64,000 bases of DNA from Apostichopus japonicus. Lineage: Eukaryota > Echinodermata > Holothuroidea > Aspidochirotida > Stichopodidae. The stretch is from positions 12,912,876-12,976,875 of the forward strand of contig NC_092567.1 in the NCBI RefSeq assembly GCF_037975245.1, given 5' to 3'. Every line of letters starts with the position of its first letter. Position 1 is the first letter of the stretch. Shown here one piece after another: positions 55,391 to 64,000 of the stretch. A program made the translations under genes and the position numbers. Below the pieces are notes generated by a model. It did no database searches and was not told the DNA's origin. It saw only the letters and a list, made by a program, of their open reading frames with translations.

Positions 55391-56989
55391 ATGTGCGGTA
55401 CCAATCGATCGATCGAATGTGCGGTACCAATCGATCGATCGAATGTGCGGTACCGATCAAACGAATGTGCGGTACCGATCAATCGAATGTGCGTAACCGA
55501 TCAATCGAATGTGCGGTACCGATCAATCGAATGTGCGGTACCGATCAATCGAATGTGCGGTACCGATCAAACGAATGTGCGGTACCGATCAATCGAATGT
55601 GCGGTACCGATCAATCGAATGTGCGGTACCGATCAATCGAATGTGCGGTACCAATCAAACGAATGTGCGTTACCGATCAATCGAATGTGCGGTACCAATC
55701 GATCGAATGTGCAGTATCGATCGATCGAATGTTCGGTACAGATCAATCGAATGTTCGGTATCGATCAATCGAATGTTCGGTACCGATCAATCGAATGTGC
55801 GGTATCGATCAATATAATATTCGGTACCGATCAATCGAATGTGCGGTATCGATCAATCGAATGTCCGGTATCGTTAAATCGAATGTGCGGTACAGATCAA
55901 TCGAATGTGCGGTACCGATCAACGAATGTGCGCTACCGATCAATCGAAAGTGCGGTATCGATCAATCGAATGTGCGGTATCGATAAATCGAATGTGCGGT
56001 ATCGATCAATCGAATGTCCGAAATCGATAAATCGAATGTGCGGTACCAATCGATCGAATGTGCGGTATCGATCAATCGAATGTGCGATACCAATCGATCG
56101 AATGTGCGGTACCGATCAATCGAATGTGCGGTACCGATCAATCGAATGTGCGGTACCGATCAAACGAATGTGCGGTACCGATCAATCGAATGTGCGGTAC
56201 CGATCAATCGAATGTGCCGTACCGATCAATCGAATGTTCGGTATCGATCAATCGAATGTACGGTATCGATAAATCGAATGTGCGGTACCGATCAAACGAA
56301 TGTGCGGTACCGATCAATCGAATGTGCGGTACCAATCGATCGAATGTGCGGTATCGATCAATCGAATGTACGGTACCAATCAATCGAATGTGCGGTATCG
56401 ATTGATGAAATGTGCAGTATCGATCGATCGAATGTTCGGTACCGATCAATCGAATGTTCGGTATCGATCAATCGAATAGGCGGTACCGATCAATCGAATG
56501 TCCGGTATCGATAAATCGAATGTGCGGTACCGATCAATCGAATGTGCGGTACCGATCAACGAATGTGCGCTACCAATCAATCGAAAGTGCGGTATCGATC
56601 AATCGAATGTGCGGTATCGATCAATCGAATAGGCGGTACCGATCAATCGAATGTCCGGTATCGATAAATCGAATGTGCGGTACCGATCAATCGAATGTGC
56701 GGTACCGATCAACGAATGTGCGCTACCAATCAATCGAAAGTGCGGTATCGATCAATCGAATGTGCGGTATCGATCAGTCGAATATGCGGTATCGATCAAT
56801 CGAATGTCCGGTATCGATAAATCGAATGTGCGGTACCAATCAAACGAATGTGCGGTACCGATCAATCGAATGTGCGGTACCAATCGATCGAATGTGCGGT
56901 ATCGATCAATCGAATGTACGGTACCAATCAATCGAATGTGCGGTATCGATCGATGAAATTTTCGGTACCGATCAATCGAATGTGCGGTA
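55391..56989 (+). repeat. Dispersed 1.6-kb HOR segment, copy 2 of 3
   Basis: This copy matches 34,277-35,875 and 61,347-62,945 throughout, with the CCGAAATCG marker at 56,017. It ends near 56,989, where a 21-bp GATCAACG monomer replaces the GTGCAGTATCG found in the other two copies. Small differences exist, for example GGTACAGATC near 55,891. Confidence 0.84.
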
Positions 56990-58836
56990 CCGATCAACGA
57001 ATGTGCGCTACCAATCAATCGAAAGTGCGGTATCGATCAATCGAATGTGCGGTATCGATCAGTCGAATGTGCGGTATCGATCAATCGAATGTCCGGTATC
57101 GATAAATCGAATGTGCGGTACCAATCAAACGAATGTGCGTTACCGATCAATCGAATGTGCGGTACCAATCGATCGAATGTGCGGTATCGATCAATCCAAT
57201 GTTCGGTACCAATCAATCGAATGTGCGGTATCGATCGATGAAATGTTCGGTACCGATCAATCGAATGTGCAGTATCGATCGATCGAATGTTCGGTACCGA
57301 TCAATCGAATGTTCGGTATCGATCAATCGAATGTGCGGTACCGATCAGTCGAATGTGCGGTATCGATCAATCGAATGTCCGGTATCGATAAATCGAATGT
57401 GCGGTACCAATCAAACGAATATACGGTACCAATCAATCGAATGTGCGGTACCAATCGATCGAATTAGCGGTACCGATCAATCGAATGTACGGTACCAATC
57501 AATCGAATGTGCGGTATCGATCAATCGAATGTACGGTACCGATCAATCGAATGTGCGGTATCGATCGATGAAATGTTCGGTACCGATCAATCGAATGTGC
57601 AGTATCGATCGATCGAATGTTCGGTACCGATCAATCGAATGTTCGGTATCGATCAATCGAATGTGCGGTACCGATCAATCGAATGTGAAGTAACGATCAA
57701 TCGAATGTGCGATACCAATCGATCGATCGAATGTGCGGTACCGATCAATCGAATGTGCGGTACCGATCAATCGAATGTGCGGTAACGATCAATCGAATGT
57801 CCGGTATCGATAAATCGAATGTTCGGTACCGATTAATCGAATGTTCGGTATCGATCAATCGAATAGGCGGTACCGATAAATCGAATGTGCGGTACCGATC
57901 AATCGAATGTGCGGTACCGATCAATCGAATGTACGGTACCAACAATCGAATGTGCGGTATCGATCGATGAAATGTTCGGTACCGTTCAATCGAATGTGCC
58001 GTACCGATCAATCGAATGTTCGGTATCGATCAATCGAATGTGCGGTACCAATCGATCGAATGTGCGGTATCGATAAATCGAATGTACGGTACCAATCGAT
58101 CGAATGTGCGGTATCGATCAATCGAATGTACGGTACCAATCAATCGAATGTGCGGTATCGATCGATGAAATGTTCGGTACCGATCAATCGAATGTGCAGT
58201 ATCGATCGATCGAATGTTCGGTACCGATTAATCGAATGTTCGGTATCGATCAATCGAATAGGCGGTACCGATAAATCGAATGTGCGGTACCGATCAATCG
58301 AATGTGCGGTACCGATCAATCGAATGTACGGTACCAACAATCGAATGTGCGGTATCGATCGATGAAATGTTCGGTACCGATCAATCGAATGTGCGGTACC
58401 AATCGATCGATCGAATGTGCGGTACCGATCAATCGAATGTTCTGTATCGATCAATCGAATGTGCGGTACCGATCAATCGAATGTGCGGTACCGATCAAAT
58501 CGAATGTGCGGTACCAATCGATCGATCGAATGTGCGGTACCGATCAAACGAATGTGCGGTACCGATCAATCGAATGTGCGGTACCGATCGATCGAATGTT
58601 CGGTATCGATCAATCGAATGTTCGGTACCGATCAATCGAATGTGCGGTATCGATCAATATAATATTCGGTACTGTTCAATCGAATGTCCGGTATCGTTAA
58701 ATCGAATGTGAGGTACCGATCAATCGAATGTGCGGTACCGATCAACGAATGTGCGCTACCGATCAATCGAAAGTGCGGTATCGATCAATCGAATGTGCGG
58801 TATCGATAAATCGAATGTGCGGTATCGATCAATCGA
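56990..58836 (+). repeat. Mixed satellite between two macro-HOR segments
   Basis: Near-consensus monomers include GATGAAATG cassettes at about 57,237, 57,567, 57,965, 58,164 and 58,366. Segment 58,140-58,660 repeats 54,672-55,190 at 3,468 bp. A GTGAAGTAACG monomer near 57,686 and GGTACTGTTC near 58,669 look private. Confidence 0.75.
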
Positions 58837-60076
58837 ATGTCCGGAATCGATAAATCGAATGTGCGGTACCAATCGATCGAATGGGCGGTATCGATCAATC
58901 GAATGTGCGATACCAATCGATCGAATGTGCGGTATCGATCAATCGAATGTACGGTACCGATCAATCGAATGTGCGGTATCGATCGATGGAATGTTCGGTA
59001 CCGATCAATCGAATGTGCGGTATCGATCGATCGAATGTTCGGTACCGATCAATCGAATGTTCGGTATCGATCAATCGAATGTGCGGTACCGATCAATCGA
59101 ATGTGCGGTCCCGATCAATCGAATGTGCGGTATCGAATAATGTAATGTTCGGTACCGATCAATCGAATGTGCGGTATCGATCAATCGAATGTCCGGTATC
59201 GTTAAATCGAATGTGCGGTACCGATCAATCGAATGTGCGGTACCGATCAATCGAATGTGCGGTACCAATCGATCGATCGAATGTGCGGTACCGATCAAAC
59301 GAATGTGCGGTACCGATCAATCGAATGTGCGGTACCAATCGATCGAATGTGCAGTATCGATCGATCGAATGTTCGGTACCGATCAATCGAATGTTCGGTA
59401 TCGATCAATCGAATGTTCGGTACCGATCAATCGAATGTGCGGTATCGATCAATATAATATTCGGTACCGATCAATCGAATGTGCGGTATCGATCAATCGA
59501 ATGTCCGGTATCGTTAAATCGAATGTGCGGTACCGATCAATCGAATGTGCGGTACCAATCAATCGAAAAGGCGGTATCAATCAACCGAATGTTCGGTATC
59601 GATCAGTCGAATGTGCGGTATCGATCAATCGAATGTCCGATATCGATAAATCGAATGTGCGGTACCGATCAAACGAATGTTCGGTACCGATCAATCGAAT
59701 GGGCGGTACCTATCGATCGAATGTGCGGTATCGATCAATCGAATGTACGGTACCAACAATCGAATGTGCGGTATCGATCGATGAAATGTTCGGTACCGAT
59801 CAATCGAATGTGCGGTACCAATCGATCGATCGAATGTGCGGTACCGATCAATCGAATGTGCGGTACCGATCAAATCGAATGTGCGGTACCGATCGATCGA
59901 TCGAATGTGCGGTACCGATCAAACGAATGTGCGGTACCGATCAATCGAATGTGCGTAACCGATCAATCGAAAATGCGGTACCGATCAATCGAATGTGCGG
60001 TACCAATCGATCGATCGAATGTGCGGTACCGATCAAACGAATGTGCGGTACCGATCAATCGAATGTGCGGTACCAA

Positions 60077-60176
60077 TCGATCGAATGTGCAGTATCGATC
60101 GATCGAATGTTCGGTACCGATCAATCGAATGTTCGGTATCGAACATTCGATCGATCGATACTGCACATTCGATCGA
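60077..60176. repeat. Near-perfect palindrome made by an inverted monomer insertion
   Basis: Bases 60,141-60,176 read in the opposite direction to the rest of the array. They are the exact reverse complement of 60,077-60,112, from the GATCGAATGTGCAG and GATCGATCG monomers just upstream. Continuing inward, the symmetry extends to a centre between 60,126 and 60,127 with three mismatched pairs, so 50-base arms could pair almost fully. The parallel copy at about 33,008-33,085 has 8 bases where this copy has 34, a net gain of 26. The inversion is therefore derived. Confidence 0.93.
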
Positions 60177-60354
60177 ATGTTCGGTACCGATCAATCGAAT
60201 GTGCGGTATCGATCAATATAATATTCGGTACCGATCAATCGAATGTGCGGTATCGATCAATCGAATGTCCGGTATCGATCAATCGAATGTGCGGTACCGT
60301 TAAATCGAATGTGCGGTACCAATCAATCGAAAGTGCGGTATCAATCAACCGAAT

Positions 60355-60420
60355 GTTCGGTATCGATCAGTCGAATGTTCGGTATCGATCAGTCGAATGT
60401 TCGGTATCGATCAGTCGAAT
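60355..60420 (+). repeat. Three identical tandem 22-mers
   Basis: The monomer beginning GTTCGGTATCG and ending ATCAGTCGAAT occurs three times without change at 60,355, 60,377 and 60,399. The parallel copy near 33,257 has one such monomer followed by a GTGCGG variant. This is a local expansion about 180 bp from the palindrome. Confidence 0.88.
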
Positions 60421-61346
60421 GTGCGGTACCGATCAAACGAATGTGCGGTACCGATCAATCGAATGGGCGGTACCTATCGATCGAATGTGCGGTATCGATC
60501 AATCGAATGTACGGTACCAACAATCGAATGTGCGGTATCGATCGATGAAATGTTCGGTACCGATCAATCGAATGTGCGGTACCGATCAAATCGAATGTGC
60601 GGTACCAATCGATCGATCGAATGTGCGGTACCGATCAAACGAATGTGCGGTACCGATCAATCGAATGTGCGTAACCGATCAATCGAAAATGCGGTACCGA
60701 TCAATCGAATGTGCGGTACCGATCGATCGAATGTGCGGTACCGATCAAACGAATGTGCGTTACCGATCAATCGAATGTGCGGTACCGATCAATCGAATGT
60801 GCCGTACCGATCAATCGAATGTTCGGTATCGATCAATCGAATGTGCGGTACCGATCAATCGAATGTGCGGTACCGATCAATCGAATGTGCGGTACCGATC
60901 GATCGAATGTTCGGTATCGATCAATCGAATGTGCGGTACCGATCGATCGAATGTGCGGTACCGATCAAACGAATGTGCGGAACCGATCAATCGAATGTGC
61001 GGTATCGATCGATCGAATGTGCGGTACCGATCAATCGAATGTGCGGTACCGATCAATCGAATGTGCGGTATCGATAAATCGAATGGGCGATACCGATCAA
61101 ACGAATGTGCGGTACCGATCAATCGAATGTGCGGTACCAATCGATCGAATGTGCGGTACCGATCAATCGAATGTACGGTACCAATCAATCGAATGTGCGG
61201 TATCGATCGATGAAATGTTCGGTACCGATCAATCGAATGTGCAGTATCGGTCGATCAAATGTTCGGTACCGATCAATCGAATGTTCGGTATCGATCAATC
61301 GAATAGGCGGTACCGATAAATCGAATGTCCGGTACCGATCAATCGA

Positions 61347-62945
61347 ATGTGCGGTACCAATCGATCGATCGAATGTGCGGTACCAATCGATCGATCGAAT
61401 GTGCGGTACCAATCAAACGAATGTGCGGTACCGATCAATCGAATGTGCGTAACCGATCAATCGAATGTGCGGTACCGATCAATCGAATGTGCGGTACCGA
61501 TCAATCGAATGTGCGGTACCGATCAAACGAATGTGCGGTACCGATCAATCGAATGTGCGGTACCGATCAAACGAATGTGCGGCACCGATCAATCGAATGT
61601 GCGGTACCAATCAAACGAATGTGCGTTACCGATCAATCGAATGTGCGGTACCAATCGATCGAATGTGCAGTATCGATCGATCGAATGTTCGGTACAGATC
61701 AATCGAATGTTCGGTATCGATCAATCGAATGTTCGGTACCGATCAATCGAATGTGCGGTATCGATCATTATAATATTCGGTACCGATCAATCGAATGTGC
61801 GGTATCGATCAATCGAATGTCCGGTATCGTTAAATCGAATGTGCGGTACCGATCAATCGAATGTGCGGTACCGATCAACGAATGTGCGCTACCGATCAAT
61901 CGAAAGTGCGGTATCGATCAATCGAATGTGCGGTATCGATAAATCGAATGTGCGGTATCGATCAATCGAATGTTCGAAATCGATAAATCGAATGTGCGGT
62001 ACCAATCGATCGAATGTGCGGTATCGATCAATCGAATGTGCGATACCAATCGATCGAATGTGCGGTACCGATCAATCGAATGTGCGGTACCGATCAATCG
62101 AATGTGCGGTACCGATCAAACGAATGTGCGGTACCGATCAATCGAATGTGCGGTACCGATCAATCGAATGTGCCGTACCGATCAATCGAATGTTCGGTAT
62201 CGATCAATCGAATGTACGGTATCGATAAATCGAATGTGCGGTACCGATCAAACGAATGTGCGGTACCGATCAATCGAATGTGCGGTACCAATCGATCGAA
62301 TGTGCGGTATCGATCAATCGAATGTACGGTACCAATCAATCGAATGTGCGGTATCGATTGATGAAATGTGCAGTATCGATCGATTGAATGTTCGGTACCG
62401 ATCAATCGAATGTTCGGTATCGATCAATCGAATAGGCGGTACCGATCAATCGAATGTCCGGTATCGATAAATCGAATGTGCGGTACCGATCAATCGAATG
62501 TGCGGTACCGATCAACGAATGTGCGCTACCAATCAATCGAAAGTGCGGTATCGATCAATCGAATGTGCGGTATCGATCAATCGAATAGGCGGTACCGATC
62601 AATCGAATGTCCGGTATCGATAAATCGAATGTGCGGTACCGATCAATCGAATGTGCGGTACCGATCAACGAATGTGCGCTACCAATCAATCGAAAGTGCG
62701 GTATCGATCAATCGAATGTGCGGTATCGATCAGTCGAATATGCGGTATCGATCAATCGAATGTCCGGTATCGATAAATCGAATGTGCGGTACCAATCAAA
62801 CGAATGTGCGGTACCGATCAATCGAATGTGCGGTACCAATCGATCGAATGTGCGGTATCGATCAATCGAATGTACGGTACCAATCAATCGAATGTGCGGT
62901 ATCGATCGATGAAATCTTCGGTACCGATCAATCGAATGTGCAGTA
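61347..62945 (+). repeat. Dispersed 1.6-kb HOR segment, copy 3 of 3
   Basis: This copy matches 34,277-35,875 (offset 27,070) and 55,391-56,989 (offset 5,956). Private changes include GGCACCGATC near 61,581, ATCATTATAATATTCGG near 61,765, TTCGAAATCG near 61,973 in place of CCGAAATCG, and GAAATCTTCGG near 62,911. Confidence 0.84.
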
Positions 62946-64000
62946 TCGATCGATCGAATGTTCGGTACCGATCAATCGAATGTTCGGTATCGATCAATCG
63001 AATGTGCGGTACCGATCAGTCGAATGTGCGGTATCGATCAATCGAATGTCCGGTATCGATAAATCGAATGTGCGGTACCAATCAAACGAATGTGCGGTAC
63101 CGATCAATCGAATGTGCGGTACCAATCGATCGAATTAGCGGTATCGATCAATCGAATGTACGGTACCAATCAATCGAATATGCGGTATCGATCGATGAAA
63201 TGTTCGGTACCGATCAATCGAATGTGCAGTATCGATCGATCGAATGTTCGGTACCGATCAATCGAATGTCCGGTATCGATAAATCGAATGTGCGGTACCG
63301 ATCAAACGAATGTGCGGTACCGATCAATCGAATGTGCGGTACCGATCAATCGAATGTGCCGTACCGATCAATCGAATGTTCGGTATCGATCAATCGAATA
63401 TGCTGTATCGATCAGTCGAATGTGCGGTATCGATCAATCGAATGTCCGGTATCGATAAATCGAATGTGCGGTACCAATCAAACGAATGTGCGTTACCGAT
63501 CAATCGAATGTGCGGTACCAATCGATCGAATGTGCAGTATCGATCGATCGAATGTTCGGTACAGATCAATCGAATGTTCGGTATCGATCAATCGAATGTT
63601 CGGTACCGATCAATCGAATGTGCGGTATCGATCAATATAATATTCGGTACCGATCAATCGAATGTGCGGTATCGGTCAATCGAATGTCCGGTATCGTTAA
63701 ATCGAATGTGCGGTACCGATCAATCGAATGTGCGGTACCGATCAACGAATGTGCGCTACCGATCAATCGAAAGTGCGGTATCGATCAATCGAATGTGCGG
63801 TATCGATAAATCGAATGTGCGGTATCGATCAATCGAATGTTCGGAATCGATAAATCGAATGTGCGGTACCAATCGATCGAATGGGCGGTATCGATCAATC
63901 GAAAGTGCGGTACCAATCGATCGAATTGGCGGTATCGATCAATCGAATGTGCTATACCAATCGATCGAATGTGCGGTATCGATCAATCGAATGTACGGTA

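Larger units (their letters stand above)
1..64000 (+). repeat. 22-bp satellite DNA array filling the window
   Basis: The window is a continuous head-to-tail array of a 22-bp monomer whose halves are CGGTACCGATC and AATCGAATGTG. No unrelated sequence interrupts it. Recurrent variants are: ACC or ATC after GGT; CCG or CCA in the same core; CAATCG replaced by CAAACG, CGATCG, CAGTCG, AAATCG or GAATCG; and the base before CGG, which is G, T, C or A. Length variants occur too: 21 bp (GATCAACG, or CCAACAATCG), 23 bp (GATCAAATCG) and 26 bp (an extra ATCG unit, as in AATCGATCGATCG). The consensus is 50% G+C with three CpGs and carries a KpnI site (GGTACC), or a ClaI-type ATCGAT in the ATC variant. Known biology: short-monomer satellites of this extent belong to eukaryotic heterochromatin. 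The chromosomal location and host are not determinable here. Confidence 0.98.
58837..64000 (+). repeat. Long-range copy of 31,838-36,908
   Basis: More than 5 kb here reproduce 31,838-36,908 in the same order, about 27 kb away. The offset starts at 26,999 and steps to 27,069 (70 bp missing from the earlier copy near 32,890), to 27,095 at the inverted insertion, back to about 27,070, and to 27,092 in the last part. CCGGAATCG at 58,841 and a CGGAATCG monomer at 63,842 are about 5,000 bp apart. The copy runs off the end of the window with extra monomers near 63,900. Confidence 0.85.

Noticed and set aside
1-64000. Reverse-strand open frames of 60-171 codons with a TAHSIDRYRTFD-type repeat
   Set aside because: They are the complement of the same satellite and exist only where CGATCG variants remove the TGA of the consensus.
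1-64000. CRISPR array
   Set aside because: Direct repeats are contiguous with no unique spacers, and monomers vary gradually.
1-64000. Plasmid-type iterons (about 22-bp direct repeats)
   Set aside because: Iteron clusters hold a handful of copies beside a rep gene. Here there are thousands and no gene.
1-64000. CENP-B box on the reverse strand (TTCGATTGATCGG)
   Set aside because: The TTCG and the A at position 9 fit TTCGNNNNANNCGGG, but the CGG is one base too close and the final G is missing, so the core does not match.
1-64000. Telomeric repeat or simple microsatellite
   Set aside because: The period is 22 bp, with no TTAGGG-like unit. ATCG runs are limited to one extra unit in the 26-bp monomers.

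Overview
The whole 64 kb window is one uninterrupted satellite DNA array. A single head-to-tail monomer of about 22 bp fills it from the first base to the last, roughly 2,900 copies. The consensus monomer, written as two 11-bp halves, is CGGTACCGATC then AATCGAATGTG. I found no protein gene, tRNA, rRNA, transposon, CRISPR array or unique-sequence island. Megabase-style short-monomer satellite is a feature of eukaryotic heterochromatin (centromeric, pericentromeric, subtelomeric or sex-chromosome). I therefore infer a eukaryotic nuclear genome, but nothing here lets me name the organism. The monomer keeps three CpG dinucleotides per 22 bp, and most frequent variants leave them intact. This hints at a genome with little germline CpG methylation.

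The interest lies in how monomers are ordered. Monomer variants are shuffled in linked groups, giving nested higher-order repeats (HORs). Positions 1-15,045 contain a family of strongly diverged monomers in blocks of 0.7-1.9 kb (1-823, 1,598-2,276, 7,150-9,060, 10,750-12,460, 13,840-15,045). These are separated by homogeneous monomers, and the last three composites form a 3.1-3.6 kb HOR. Positions 15,045-20,300 hold short local HORs (465, 180, 308 bp) and segments also seen elsewhere. From about 20 kb to 42 kb the array is built from a 4.2-4.9 kb macro-HOR with 1,367-bp and 506-bp internal tandem duplications. From 42.6 to 55 kb a different HOR family takes over (690-bp pair, 2,751-bp pair). 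From 55.4 to 64 kb the macro-HOR returns: 58.84-64.0 kb is a second copy of 31.84-36.9 kb, 27 kb away.

Four small-scale events stand out. A 2,751-bp tandem duplication at 47.8-53.3 kb shows only one difference that I could find. A derived inverted insertion at 60,141-60,176 makes a roughly 100-bp near-perfect palindrome in an otherwise one-directional array. A 3-bp ATG-to-CAT replacement at 23,129 looks like a micro-inversion. Three identical tandem 22-mers lie at 60,355-60,420.

Long open frames, up to 825 codons, run through the array. They arise because the consensus has no stop in any forward frame and, 22 not being a multiple of 3, every forward frame reads the same 22-residue peptide. 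I do not call them genes. HOR boundaries were set by eye from shared variant monomers and are good to about one monomer unless stated.
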